This document shows, piece after piece, positions 17,334-26,386 of a stretch of 64,000 nucleotides of DNA. Position 1 is the first letter of the stretch, and each line of letters begins with the position of its first letter. The position numbers and the translations under genes were made by a program. This stretch comes from Amycolatopsis keratiniphila subsp. keratiniphila. GTDB taxonomy: Bacteria; Actinomycetota; Actinomycetes; Mycobacteriales; Pseudonocardiaceae. The notes under the pieces were generated by a model that had not been told where the DNA came from, ran no database searches, and saw only the letters and a list, made by a program, of their open reading frames with translations. The stretch spans positions 186,001-250,000 of the forward strand of contig NZ_LQMT02000042.1 of the NCBI RefSeq assembly GCF_001620365.2. The letters are read 5' to 3'.

Positions 17334-18260
17334 ATGCCCCAGTACATCCTTCGACGACTACTTCAACTCATCCCGGTCTTCTTCGGCACGACGTTCCTCA
17401 TCTACGCCCTCGTGTGGGCGGTGCCCGGTGACCCGTTCGCCGGCAAATGCGGTCAGGTCGCCTGCCCGCCCGCCTACATCGAGATGATGACGGCGAAGTT
17501 CAACCTCGACGATTCGATCTTCGTCCAGTACTTCAAATACCTCGGCAACCTGTTCACCGGCGACTGGGGCGAGACCTTCAACGGTGTCTCGGTCGGCGAG
17601 CTGATCGGCAACGCCTATCCGGTGACCGTCCGGCTCGCCCTCATCGCGGTGGCCATCGAAGCGATCATCGGCCTGTCCGCGGGCATCCTGACCGGCCTGC
17701 GCGGCAAGGGTTTCCTCGACAATCTCGTGCTGATGTCCACCACGTTCCTGATCTCGATCCCGGTGTTCGTCACCGCGATCGTGCTGCAGATCGTCCTCGG
17801 TTCGGAACTGGGCATCATCGACGCGAGCGTGTCCGAGGACGCCACGATCGGCGAACTGATCGTGCCAGGAATCGCGCTCGGCAGCCTTTCCATGGCCTAC
17901 ATAGCCCGGCTGACCAGAACGAGCATCGCGGAGAACCGGCACGCCGACTACGTCCGCACGGCCGTCGCGAAAGGACAGCCGCGCAGCCGTGTCGTCGGCG
18001 TGCACCTGCTCCGGAACTCGGTGATCCCGGTGCTCACCTTCATCGGCACCGACATCGGCGCGCTGATGGGCGGGGCCATCGTCACCGAAGGCGTGTTCAA
18101 CATCAACGGCATCGGCGGGCTCATCTTCCGCGGTATCCAGAACCGGGAGGGCGCCACCGTCACCGGCGTCGTCGTCCTGCTGGTGATGGTCTACCTGCTG
18201 GTGAGTCTCATCGTCGACCTGCTCTACGCCGTTCTCGACCCGAGGATCCGTTATGACTGA
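17334..18260 (+). CDS. Peptide ABC transporter permease (DppB-like)
   Basis: 308 residues with about six membrane helices. The start YILRRLLQLIPVFFGTTFLIY is the usual N-terminal helix of DppB-type permeases, and the EAA coupling loop ADYVRTAVAKGQPRSRVVGVHLLRN is near residue 203 (shown in segments). It forms one half of the membrane channel for peptides. The ribosome region is 87 nt after the binding-protein gene, and its end overlaps the next permease gene by 8 nt. Confidence 0.93.
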   Translation: MPQYILRRLLQLIPVFFGTTFLIYALVWAVPGDPFAGKCGQVACPPAYIEMMTAKFNLDDSIFVQYFKYLGNLFTGDWGETFNGVSVGELIGNAYPVTVRLALIAVAIEAIIGLSAGILTGLRGKGFLDNLVLMSTTFLISIPVFVTAIVLQIVLGSELGIIDASVSEDATIGELIVPGIALGSLSMAYIARLTRTSIAENRHADYVRTAVAKGQPRSRVVGVHLLRNSVIPVLTFIGTDIGALMGGAIVTEGVFNINGIGGLIFRGIQNREGATVTGVVVLLVMVYLLVSLIVDLLYAVLDPRIRYD

Positions 18261-19206
18261 CCCCAATGTGGCCGGCGGCGTGTCCTCTGTGGACGTCGCC
18301 GGTGCCGGTGTCGCCGACGACTCCGCGGAGGCGCACAAACCGCGCAGCCTCGGCGGCGACGCCTGGCGGATGTTGCGCAAGCGGCCGTCGTTCATCATCT
18401 CCGCCGTCATCATCGCGCTCGTCGTGCTCATCGCGATCGCGCCCGATCTGTTCAGTTCCCGGCCCGCCGGGTTCAGCGATCTGCTCCACGCCAACGAAGG
18501 ACCGTCCGCGGACGCCTGGTTCGGCTACGACAACCAGGGTTACGACGTCTACGCGCGGACGATCCACGGCGCGCGGGCGTCGCTGCTGGTCGGTGTCTTC
18601 GCGACGATCCTGACGATCCTGATCGGTTCGGTGGTCGGGATCATCGCCGGGTACTACGGCCGTCTTGTCGACAGCCTGTTCTCGCGGGTGGGCGACATCT
18701 TCGCGGCGCTGCCGTTCGTGCTCGGCGCGATCGTCATCCTGACCACGTTCAACGCGCCCGGCTCGAACCCCGGCGTGGTGACCATCATCGTGCAGGTGGT
18801 CGTGTCGATCGCCGCGCTGAGCTGGCCGGTGGCGATGCGCATCATGCGGTCGGCGACGCTGGTGGCCAAACAGCTCGACTACGTCAAGGCCGCGCGCGGT
18901 CTCGGCGCGAGCACGCCGCGCATCGTGTTCCGGCATCTGCTGCCCAACACGGTCGCGCCGGTGCTGGTCTACGGGACCATCGCGCTCGGCGCGTTCATCG
19001 GCGCGGAAGCGACACTGGCGTATCTCGGTGTCGGTGTGCGGCCACCGGTCGTCTCGTGGGGTGTGATGATCAGCGACGCGCGGGACTACTTCCGGGTGAA
19101 TCCGCACATGCTGTTGTTCCCCGCCGGATTCGTGACCATCACCGTGCTCGCCTTCGTCATGCTCGGTGACGGGATCCGCGACGCGCTCGACCCGAAGGCC
19201 CGGTGA
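18253..19206 (+). CDS. Peptide ABC transporter permease (DppC-like)
   Basis: 317 residues with about six membrane helices, including the DppC-type opening (WRMLRKRPSFIISAVIIALVVL in part) and the EAA loop LDYVKAARGLGASTPRIVFRHLLPN in the second half. It pairs with the DppB-like permease. The start ATGACTGA shares 8 nt with the stop of the preceding gene. The large outer loop near residues 60-100 is usual for this family. Confidence 0.93.
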   Translation: MTDPNVAGGVSSVDVAGAGVADDSAEAHKPRSLGGDAWRMLRKRPSFIISAVIIALVVLIAIAPDLFSSRPAGFSDLLHANEGPSADAWFGYDNQGYDVYARTIHGARASLLVGVFATILTILIGSVVGIIAGYYGRLVDSLFSRVGDIFAALPFVLGAIVILTTFNAPGSNPGVVTIIVQVVVSIAALSWPVAMRIMRSATLVAKQLDYVKAARGLGASTPRIVFRHLLPNTVAPVLVYGTIALGAFIGAEATLAYLGVGVRPPVVSWGVMISDARDYFRVNPHMLLFPAGFVTITVLAFVMLGDGIRDALDPKAR

Positions 19207-19212
19207 TCGGCC

Positions 19213-20205
19213 GTGACCGACGAATTGCTGCTGGAAGTGGAAGACCTCCACGTCGAATTCCGCACGTCCGACGGTGTCGCGACCGTGCTCAACGGCGTCG
19301 ACTACTCCGTGCACGCCGGGGAAACCCTTGCCGTGCTGGGAGAATCGGGATCCGGCAAGAGCGTCACGGCGCAGACGGTGATGGGCATTCTCGACAGCCC
19401 GCCCGCCGTCGTCACCGGCGGCGCGGTCCGTTACCGCGGCGAGGATCTGCTCACCGCCACCGAAGAGCGGCGGCGCGAAGTGCGGGGCGGGGAGATCGCG
19501 ATGATCTTCCAGGACGCGCTCTCGGCGCTGAATCCCGTGTTCACCGTGGGATTCCAGATCGAGGAGCAGCTGCGGGTGCGGCTCGGTATGTCCAAAAAGG
19601 ACGCGCGCAAACGGGCGATCGAACTACTCGACATCGTGCGCATCCCGGCGGCCGCCCGCCGGGTCCGCGAGTACCCGCACCAGTTCTCGGGCGGGATGCG
19701 GCAGCGCGCGATGATCGCCATGTCGCTCGCGCTCGACCCGGATCTGCTGATCGCGGACGAGCCGACGACCGCGCTCGACGTCACCGTGCAGGCCCAGATC
19801 ATGGACCTGCTGGCCGAGATCCAGGCCGAACGGCGGATGGGGCTGATCCTGATCACCCACGACCTGGCGGTGGTCGCCGAGGTCGCCGACCGGATCGCCG
19901 TGATGTACGCGGGCCGGATCGTCGAACAGGCCGACGTCGCCGAGTTGTTCCGCTCGCCGGGGCATCCCTACACCGAGGCGCTGATGGCCTCGCTGCCGCG
20001 GCTCGACCTCAAAGGACAGACGCTGGAGACCATCAAGGGCCTGCCGCCGAGCCTGCTGAACGTCCCGCCCGGCTGCCCGTTCCATCCGCGCTGCCCGCGG
20101 GCGGAAAGCCGGTGCGAGACCGAACGGCCCGCCCTGCGCAGTCTCGGTTTCGGCCGGGTCAGCGCGTGCCACTTCGCCGACGAGGTGGTGAGCGGCCGTG
20201 TCTGA
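19213..20205 (+). CDS. Peptide ABC transporter ATP-binding protein (DppD-like)
   Basis: 330 residues. Walker A GESGSGKS at 43-50, the signature SGGMRQRAMIAMSLA, Walker B LLIADEPTTALD, and the C-terminal oligopeptide-transporter domain with the Cys pattern CPFHPRCPRAESRC. The Cys pattern often binds an iron-sulfur cluster in this family. It is the first of two ATPases. The stop overlaps the next ATPase start by 8 nt. Confidence 0.94.
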   Translation: MTDELLLEVEDLHVEFRTSDGVATVLNGVDYSVHAGETLAVLGESGSGKSVTAQTVMGILDSPPAVVTGGAVRYRGEDLLTATEERRREVRGGEIAMIFQDALSALNPVFTVGFQIEEQLRVRLGMSKKDARKRAIELLDIVRIPAAARRVREYPHQFSGGMRQRAMIAMSLALDPDLLIADEPTTALDVTVQAQIMDLLAEIQAERRMGLILITHDLAVVAEVADRIAVMYAGRIVEQADVAELFRSPGHPYTEALMASLPRLDLKGQTLETIKGLPPSLLNVPPGCPFHPRCPRAESRCETERPALRSLGFGRVSACHFADEVVSGRV

Positions 20206-21196
20206 GCCGATTCTGCGGGTCGAAAACCTGGTGAAGTACTTCCCGGTGCGGGCCGGGATCCTCTTCAAACGCACCATCGGGCACGTGAAGGCCGTCGACG
20301 GGGTCTCCTTCGACCTGATGCCGGGGGAGACGCTCGGCGTCGTGGGGGAGTCCGGCTGTGGCAAGTCCACGCTGGCCCAGGTGCTGATGCGCCTGGAGGA
20401 ACCCACGGGCGGGCTCGCGACCTTCGAAGGCCGCGACATCTTCGCGTTGCGGGGAGCGGAACTGCGGAGGCTGCGGCGTGAGATCCAGATCGTGCTGCAG
20501 GATCCGTACACCTCGCTGAACCCGAGGATGACGGTCGGCGACATCATCGGCGAACCCTTCGAAATCCACACCGAGGTGGCGCCGAAGGGGTCGCGGGCGG
20601 CGAAGGTGCGGGAGCTGCTCGACGTCGTCGGGTTGAACCCGGAGCACATCAACCGCTATCCGCACCAGTTCTCCGGCGGGCAGCGTCAGCGCATCGGGAT
20701 CGCGCGGGCGCTGGCGTTGCGGCCGAAGGTGATCATCTGCGACGAACCGGTTTCCGCGCTTGACGTTTCGATCCAGGCGCAGGTGATGAACTTGCTCGGT
20801 GACCTGCAGAAGGAATTCGGCCTTTCCTATGTGTTCATCGCACACGATCTGTCCGTTGTCCGTCACCTTTCCACGCGGGTCGCGGTGATGTATCTCGGCA
20901 AGATCGTGGAAATGGGGACGGAAGAGGAGATCTACGAACATCCGTCGCATCCCTATACGCAGGCGCTGCTGTCCGCGGTGCCGGTCGCGGATCCGGCGTT
21001 GCGCGGGCAGCGGCAGGTGATCCGCCTGGAAGGCGACGTGCCGAGCCCGCTGGATCCGCCGTCCGGCTGCCGGTTCCGCACGCGGTGCTGGAAGGCGCAG
21101 GACATTTGCGCCGATCAGGAACCCGAATTGATCACGCGGGCGGGTGGGCATTTGTCCGCCTGTCATTTCGCGGAGGAGAAAACCGTCGTCCCCTGA
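20198..21196 (+). CDS. Peptide ABC transporter ATP-binding protein (DppF-like)
   Basis: 332 residues. Walker A GESGCGKS near 50-57, signature SGGQRQRIGIARAL, Walker B VIICDEPVSALDVS, and C-terminal CRFRTRCWKAQDIC. It is the partner of the DppD-like ATPase; the two form the heterodimer that drives import. GTG 20198 lies within the end of the preceding gene. The importer ends here, and a secreted protease gene follows 76 nt later, so peptides it releases could be imported by this system. Confidence 0.94.
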   Translation: MSEPILRVENLVKYFPVRAGILFKRTIGHVKAVDGVSFDLMPGETLGVVGESGCGKSTLAQVLMRLEEPTGGLATFEGRDIFALRGAELRRLRREIQIVLQDPYTSLNPRMTVGDIIGEPFEIHTEVAPKGSRAAKVRELLDVVGLNPEHINRYPHQFSGGQRQRIGIARALALRPKVIICDEPVSALDVSIQAQVMNLLGDLQKEFGLSYVFIAHDLSVVRHLSTRVAVMYLGKIVEMGTEEEIYEHPSHPYTQALLSAVPVADPALRGQRQVIRLEGDVPSPLDPPSGCRFRTRCWKAQDICADQEPELITRAGGHLSACHFAEEKTVVP

Positions 21197-21272
21197 CTTT
21201 CGTAGGGACTTCGTTGATACGTGGCCATGGCTGACGTAGTTTGCCCGAATAGTTTTCTTCAGGAGGCAGGAA

Positions 21273-22994
21273 GTGAAAAAGCCAAGATCTCTCGTGATCG
21301 CGCTCGCGGTACCGCTGTTCGGTGCGATCGTCGCCGCGCCGACGGCTTCCGCGCAGCCGCAGCTTTCCGGTGCGGCGACCGAATTCTCCGTGTTGGCCCG
21401 TGAAGGCCAAAGCGTCGCTTCGGTGGAAAGGGCGATCCGCGCCGCCGGGGGCACCGTCGTGACGAGCAACGCCGCGGTCGGCCTGATCACCGCGACCGCG
21501 CCCGCCAACGGTTTCGCCGAGCGGGTCTCCGCGGACCGCGCCGTTTTCGGTGCCGCCAAAGCGAAGGCGATCGGCACCGCGCCGAAGCAGGGCAAGGTGA
21601 AGGACAAGCCGGGTGCCGTCGAGAAGGAGGGCCGCGGCGGCGCGTCGGCCAAGAAGCCGGTGCAGGCGAACGCCGTCGGCATGGACCCGCTCGACGATCA
21701 GCTCTGGGGCCTCAAGTCGGTCCGGTCGGACCTTTCGCGTACCAAGCAGCCGGGTGACAAGCGGGTGAAGGTCGGCGTCATCGACACCGGCGTCGACGGC
21801 AGCCACCCGGACATCGCGCCGAACTTCGACCGCGCGGCGTCGCGGAACTTCACCAAGGACATCGTCACCGACGTGAACGGCGCCGTCGTCGACGGGCCGT
21901 GTGAGTTCCGTGGCTGTGTCGACCCGGCGGACCACGACGACAACGGGCACGGCACGCACGTCGCCGGCACCATCGGCGCCGCCGCGAACGGTTTCGGTGT
22001 CTCGGGTGTCGCCCCGAACGTGACGCTGGTGAACCTCCGTGCCGGGCAGGACTCGGGCTCGTTCTTCCTGCAGCCGACCGTGGACGCGATCACCTACGCC
22101 GGCGACGCCGGTGTGGACGTCGTGAACATGAGCTTCTTCACGGATCCCTGGCTGTACAACTGCACCGCGAACCCCGCGGACTCGGCTGAGCAGCAGGCCG
22201 AGCAGCGCACCATCATCGAGGCGACGACCCGTGCGCTGAACTACGCGCACCGCAAGGGCGTCACCCAGGTCGTCTCGCTGGGCAACCAGCACAGCGACCT
22301 CGGCGCCCCGCAGCCCGACGCGTCGAGCCCCAACTACCCCTCGAACAGCACGCACCCGCGGCAGATCGACAACGCGAGCTGCCTCTCGCTGCCCGTCGAG
22401 GGCCCGCACACGATCGGTGTCTCGTCCTTCGGCCCTTCGCAGGCGAAGGCGGACTACTCGAACTACGGCGTCGAGCAGATCTCGGTGTCCGCGCCCGGCG
22501 GATACTTCCGTGACTACTTCGGCACCCCGTGGCACCGCACGAACGAGAACATGATCCTTTCGACGTACCCGCGCAACGTCGGTGTCGCGGAGGGCATGAT
22601 CGACGCGGAGGGGAACCTCACGCCCGACGGTGTCGCCGCCGGCATCCAGAAGGCGACCGCCGCCGACGGCCGCGTCGGTTACTACCAGTGGCTGCAGGGG
22701 ACGTCGATGGCGTCGCCGCACGCGACCGGTGTCGCCGCGCTGATCGTTTCGCAGTACGGCAAGGGTTCGCGCGATTTCGGGATGAACCCGGACGCCGTGC
22801 AGCGGGTGCTCGAGGGCACGGCTTCGGACATCGCCTGCCCGACGCCGCGGACCGTCGACTACCTGAAGGAAGGCCGGGACGCTTCGTTCACCGCGACCTG
22901 CACCGGTGACGCTTCGTTCAACGGCTTCTACGGCCATGGTGCTGTTGACGCCTGGTCGGCTGTCACGCGCGGTTCCCAGTACCTGCGCGGCTGA
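21273..22994 (+). CDS. Secreted S8 family serine peptidase (subtilase)
   Basis: 573 residues. A signal peptide ends near ASA-QPQ (residues 26-28), followed by an inhibitor-like pro-region to about 130 and the catalytic domain. The triad is visible: Asp171 in VIDTGVDG, His226 in GHGTHVAG and Ser478 in GTSMASPHATG. Two Cys (CEFRGC) flank the active-site area, suggesting a disulfide. AGGAGGCAGG precedes GTG 21273. It hydrolyses extracellular protein, and its neighbour is a peptide importer. The gene is closed by a long palindrome at 23014. Confidence 0.95.
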   Translation: MKKPRSLVIALAVPLFGAIVAAPTASAQPQLSGAATEFSVLAREGQSVASVERAIRAAGGTVVTSNAAVGLITATAPANGFAERVSADRAVFGAAKAKAIGTAPKQGKVKDKPGAVEKEGRGGASAKKPVQANAVGMDPLDDQLWGLKSVRSDLSRTKQPGDKRVKVGVIDTGVDGSHPDIAPNFDRAASRNFTKDIVTDVNGAVVDGPCEFRGCVDPADHDDNGHGTHVAGTIGAAANGFGVSGVAPNVTLVNLRAGQDSGSFFLQPTVDAITYAGDAGVDVVNMSFFTDPWLYNCTANPADSAEQQAEQRTIIEATTRALNYAHRKGVTQVVSLGNQHSDLGAPQPDASSPNYPSNSTHPRQIDNASCLSLPVEGPHTIGVSSFGPSQAKADYSNYGVEQISVSAPGGYFRDYFGTPWHRTNENMILSTYPRNVGVAEGMIDAEGNLTPDGVAAGIQKATAADGRVGYYQWLQGTSMASPHATGVAALIVSQYGKGSRDFGMNPDAVQRVLEGTASDIACPTPRTVDYLKEGRDASFTATCTGDASFNGFYGHGAVDAWSAVTRGSQYLRG

Positions 22995-23013
22995 TCCCTC
23001 GGTTCCTTCGAGT

Positions 23014-23066
23014 GCTATGAACGGTCCGTTCCTTGCAAATTTTGCAAGGAACGGACCGTTCATAGC
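23014..23066. repeat. Long perfect intergenic palindrome (odd centre), copy A
   Basis: Bases 23014-23066 read the same on both strands around a central T at 23040. The arm contains the 13-mer palindrome GAACGGTCCGTTC. It separates the subtilase gene from the convergent AbiEi-like gene. A near-identical copy is at 24096-24152. Confidence 0.95.
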
Positions 23067-23083
23067 GTATGCGGGCCGGACCG

Positions 23084-24052
23084 TCAGGCGGCTCGGTCGG
23101 TGCGGACCACAGTGACATCAGGTCTCGGACGTCGTGCCGCCGCCTCGGCCGCGGCACGGAGTTCGGCGATGACCTTCTCCGGTTCGTCGCGAATCCGAGA
23201 CGGCAAGGTTTGTACGACGATGATCCCCGCAGCCGCGTAGCGATTGTTGCGGTGGAGGGTCTTCCGATAGGCGTCCCTGCCGAAGTGGAAGGCGTACGAA
23301 TCGACTTCCCATGCCATGCCAAGTTCGTCGCACCATGAATCGGGTTTGCCGATGTAGTTGCCGAAGGCGTCGTAGATCTTGACGTTTCGCTCGGCAGGCG
23401 GCAGTCCCGCTTTCTCCCAGATCGCCAAAGATGCCGCTTCAGGGACGGACTTGACATCGGCGGCTAGCTCGCGGAGCACGGCACGAGGGAGAGCTGTTCC
23501 TCGCCTGCTGCCGGATTCGAGTTCGGCGCTCAACTCCTCCACTGTGCAGAGGCCCGTCTCGATGGCTTCGATGAGCAGGGCACGAACCGGGTCGAGATCT
23601 CGGATGCGCCTTACACCATCCAAGACGGCTCGAGCCGGTGCCGCCAGTGGTACCCCTTCGAGCACGCGGCGTTCCGGCATGGCGATCGTTCGTTCGATGA
23701 TCGCGAACTTGACGCTTCGCACCTGGTGCTGTTCGGGGATGAGCAGGTGGACTGTCCCGTGAGGACCGGATTGTCGTAGCCCGTAGCGCCGCGCTGCCTC
23801 GAAGCCAGTGACGACCCCTAGAGCATTGGTGAGCATCAGCGCGGCTTCAACTCGTTGCCGTGCGGTCGGTTGTTCCTTCGAGAGAAGGACGATGCCTGGC
23901 AGAAGGTGAGTCCACCTTCCGCCAGGCTGACATCTTCGATACGACGTGCTTTGCGTGACCCCGAGTCTCTCCAGGGTCGCCACACGGATGACGCCGTATC
24001 GGCTGTGTTGACGTAGGTATGAGTCCGTTAGCGGAGCTCTTGATAGGTACAT
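23084..24052 (-). CDS. AbiEi-like HTH protein with DUF559/Vsr-like C-terminal domain
   Basis: 322 residues. The N-terminal part has the winged-helix pattern of AbiEi-type antitoxins (YGVIRVATLERLGVTQSTSYRR, given in part). The C-terminal part has the D...EVDS...H pattern of DUF559/Vsr-like nucleases (IGKPDSWCDELGMAWEVDSYAFHFG). Such genes are widespread in actinobacteria, usually without an obvious toxin partner; none is seen next to this one. A DNA-binding and possibly nuclease role is inferred. GC content looks slightly lower than the neighbours. The gene lies between two near-identical long palindromes, and start and stop are 44-90 nt from each. Confidence 0.7.
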   Translation of the reverse strand: MYLSRAPLTDSYLRQHSRYGVIRVATLERLGVTQSTSYRRCQPGGRWTHLLPGIVLLSKEQPTARQRVEAALMLTNALGVVTGFEAARRYGLRQSGPHGTVHLLIPEQHQVRSVKFAIIERTIAMPERRVLEGVPLAAPARAVLDGVRRIRDLDPVRALLIEAIETGLCTVEELSAELESGSRRGTALPRAVLRELAADVKSVPEAASLAIWEKAGLPPAERNVKIYDAFGNYIGKPDSWCDELGMAWEVDSYAFHFGRDAYRKTLHRNNRYAAAGIIVVQTLPSRIRDEPEKVIAELRAAAEAAARRPRPDVTVVRTDRAA

Positions 24053-24095
24053 GTCGACATGGTGGACCGGAGAACCGACAGTACTCGGTGCTCGA

Positions 24096-24152
24096 GCGCT
24101 ATGAACGGTCCGTTCCTTGCAAAATTTGCAAGGAACGGACCGTTCATAGCGC
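24096..24152. repeat. Long perfect intergenic palindrome (odd centre), copy B
   Basis: The 57-bp palindrome around base 24124 has the same arms as the copy at 23014-23066, differing in a few outer and central bases. It follows the S10 peptidase stop on the minus strand, and precedes the AbiEi-like gene start. It could end the S10 peptidase transcript. Confidence 0.95.
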
Positions 24153-24180
24153 CTGAGGGGTGCCGCTGAGGCGGAGGCGG

Positions 24181-25677
24181 CTACTTCCCGGAAGCGGCCT
24201 TGATGAACTTCGCCAGGTCCTTCGCCTGCCGCACCCGCGACTCCTCGTGCACGTACATCATGTGCCCGGCCGGGTAGTACGCCGTGTCGATGTTCTCCCG
24301 CAGTTCCTCGGGAATCTGAAGGCGTGCCAGCACGTGCTCAGAAGCGAAGTACGGCGTCGCGCCATCGTAGTGACCGAAGGCGACGTGCACCCGAAGATGC
24401 GGGTTCGCCCGCATGGCCGAAGCGAGCGAGTCCACAGAGGACACCGAGCGCCCCTCGAAGTCCGAGTACGACCAGGCCTTGAAGACGTCCGTCGAGAGGA
24501 TCTCGTACGGCAGGTCGTTCTCGTAGCCGAGTTCGGCCCGCACATAGTGGTTGAGCCCGCCCGTGTAGGCGCCGATGATCCGCGAGATCGACGGGTCGTC
24601 GCTCATGTGCTCACGGCCGCCGTCGGGCTCCCAGGTGGTGAACCGGCCGTCCATCCGCCCGACCACCAGACCCTTGTCCCGCAGCAGTTCGGTGAAGTAG
24701 CGGACGTGTTCGATCCGCAGGTTCACGCGGTCCACATAGGACTCGCTCAGTCCGGTCAGTGAAGCGAGCGTCGCCACCGCTTCCGCGCGGTCCTGTGTGG
24801 ACAGACGGGCGCCGCGTGCGAGGGCCCAGGGGAGTTCCTTGGCCGCGAAGTCCTCCGCGTCCGCGAGGACGTCGTCGAGCGGACGGTCGCCGTGAAGGCC
24901 GTGGTAGTGCGCGATGGCCGCGTACGTCGGCACGTACAGCGAGTACGGCAGGTCGTTGCCCTCGGTGAACCGCAGCGTGCCCAGGTCCAGCACGGACGAG
25001 ATCAGCAGGAGCCCGTTGAAGTACATCCCGTGACGTTCCTGCAGATGCGACGCCAGCCCGGCCGCGCGGAGCGTGCCGTAGGACTCGCCCGCCAGGAACT
25101 TCGGCGACAGCCAGCGCTGTTTGCGCGAGACCCACAGCCGGATGATCTCGCCGATGGACTCGATGTCGGCGGTGTACCCGTGGTACTCCTTGGCCGCCTC
25201 GCCGTCCACGGCGCGCGAGTAGCCGGTCGACACCGGGTCGATGAACACCAGGTCGCTGTGCGCCAGCAGGGTTTCCTGGTTGTCGGTCAGCCCGTAGGGC
25301 GGCGCGACCGGGTCGTCGACATCGCCCGAAAGCACGCGACGCGGGCCGAGCAGGCCCATGTGCAGCCAGACACTCGCCGAGCCGGGCCCGCCGTTGAACG
25401 CGAAAGTGACCGGCCGCGAGCCGGGCTCGGCGTCGTCGAGGGTGTAGGAGGTCAGGAACACCTCGGCCTTGGCTTTGTGGCCTTCGGACTTGCCGTCGGT
25501 GATGACCTCCTTCCGCAGCACGATCCGCCCGGTCTGGGCGGTGTACGCGAGCTTCTTCCGCTTGAGCGTCAGCGTGTGCTTCGTGGTGACCAGGTCGTCG
25601 GTCGGTTCGACCTTGGTTTCCACCGACGGGGTGTCCTTCTCGTCGGTGGCCTTCGAATCGGGATTGGTGTCCGGCAT
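24181..25677 (-). CDS. S10-family serine carboxypeptidase-like peptidase
   Basis: 498 residues. The oxyanion motif NGGPGSAS is at about residues 95-102, the nucleophile Ser199 in GESYG, and the C-terminal GHYDGATP and PAGHMMYVHEES segments fit the Asp and His of the triad. This matches the S10 carboxypeptidase family (alpha/beta hydrolase fold). No signal peptide is seen, so the bacterial protein is probably cytoplasmic. The gene is divergent from endonuclease V by only 28 nt, and its transcript ends at the palindrome 24096-24152. Confidence 0.88.
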   Translation of the reverse strand: MPDTNPDSKATDEKDTPSVETKVEPTDDLVTTKHTLTLKRKKLAYTAQTGRIVLRKEVITDGKSEGHKAKAEVFLTSYTLDDAEPGSRPVTFAFNGGPGSASVWLHMGLLGPRRVLSGDVDDPVAPPYGLTDNQETLLAHSDLVFIDPVSTGYSRAVDGEAAKEYHGYTADIESIGEIIRLWVSRKQRWLSPKFLAGESYGTLRAAGLASHLQERHGMYFNGLLLISSVLDLGTLRFTEGNDLPYSLYVPTYAAIAHYHGLHGDRPLDDVLADAEDFAAKELPWALARGARLSTQDRAEAVATLASLTGLSESYVDRVNLRIEHVRYFTELLRDKGLVVGRMDGRFTTWEPDGGREHMSDDPSISRIIGAYTGGLNHYVRAELGYENDLPYEILSTDVFKAWSYSDFEGRSVSSVDSLASAMRANPHLRVHVAFGHYDGATPYFASEHVLARLQIPEELRENIDTAYYPAGHMMYVHEESRVRQAKDLAKFIKAASGK

Positions 25678-25705
25678 GCCTCCAACTTACTGGCAGTCTG
25701 TAGGA

Positions 25706-26386
25706 GTGGAAATCGTCACGGCGCATGATCGCCCGGGCACGCCCCGGCAGGCGATCGAGATCCAGGAAACCCTGCGTGGCCTGGTTGATCTCGAAGATCG
25801 CTGTCCACAAGAGATCGCCACGGTCACCGGGCTGGACGTCGCGTACGACGAGGGCAGCGGCCTCATCGCCGCGGCCGCGGTCACCCTCGAGACCTCCGGA
25901 TTCCGCGTCGTGGAAAAGCGATCGGTCGTTTCCCGGATTTCGTTTCCCTACGAACCGGGCCTTTTCGCGTTTCGCGAGCTTCCTCCGCTGCTCGACGCCC
26001 TCCGCGCGCTCGATCACGTTCCGGATCTGCTGGTCTGCGACGGGCACGGCCTGGCGCATCCGCGCCGGTTCGGGCTCGCCTGCCATGTCGGCGTCGTGAC
26101 CGGTCTGCCGTCCATCGGGGTCGGCAAGACCCGCTTCATCGGTGAACACGACGAGCCCGGCGGTGCCCGTGGCTCGCGGGCACCCCTGCTGGACAAGGGC
26201 GAGGTCGTCGGCGCGGTCCTGCGCACCCAGGACGGCGTGAAGCCCGTTTACGTCTCCGTCGGCCACAAGATCTCGCTGGAGAACGCGTGCCGCCAGGTGC
26301 TGCGGCTGGCACCGTCGTTCCGCCAGCCGGAGACGACCCGGCACGCCGACCGCCTCGCCCGAGACACCCTGAAAGAAGCGTCATGA
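25706..26386 (+). CDS. nfi: Endonuclease V (deoxyinosine 3'-endonuclease)
   Basis: 226 residues. TGLDVAY carries the first catalytic Asp (about residue 44), and VCDGHGLAHPRRFGLACHVG the family motif with the second Asp and the His-Pro-Arg residues. It nicks DNA next to deoxyinosine. GTG 25706 is right after GGAG with very little spacing, so the transcript may be leaderless or the start coupled to the divergent promoter. The stop overlaps the next gene by ATGA, a uracil-DNA glycosylase, so the operon deals with deaminated bases. Confidence 0.9.
   Translation: MEIVTAHDRPGTPRQAIEIQETLRGLVDLEDRCPQEIATVTGLDVAYDEGSGLIAAAAVTLETSGFRVVEKRSVVSRISFPYEPGLFAFRELPPLLDALRALDHVPDLLVCDGHGLAHPRRFGLACHVGVVTGLPSIGVGKTRFIGEHDEPGGARGSRAPLLDKGEVVGAVLRTQDGVKPVYVSVGHKISLENACRQVLRLAPSFRQPETTRHADRLARDTLKEAS

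Noticed and set aside
21132..23063. Long minus-strand open frame opposite the subtilase
   Set aside because: The opposite strand has a complete subtilase triad, so this is a GC-driven shadow.
23084..24052. Complete type IV toxin-antitoxin pair
   Set aside because: Only the AbiEi-like gene is present; no nucleotidyltransferase-type toxin gene adjoins it.
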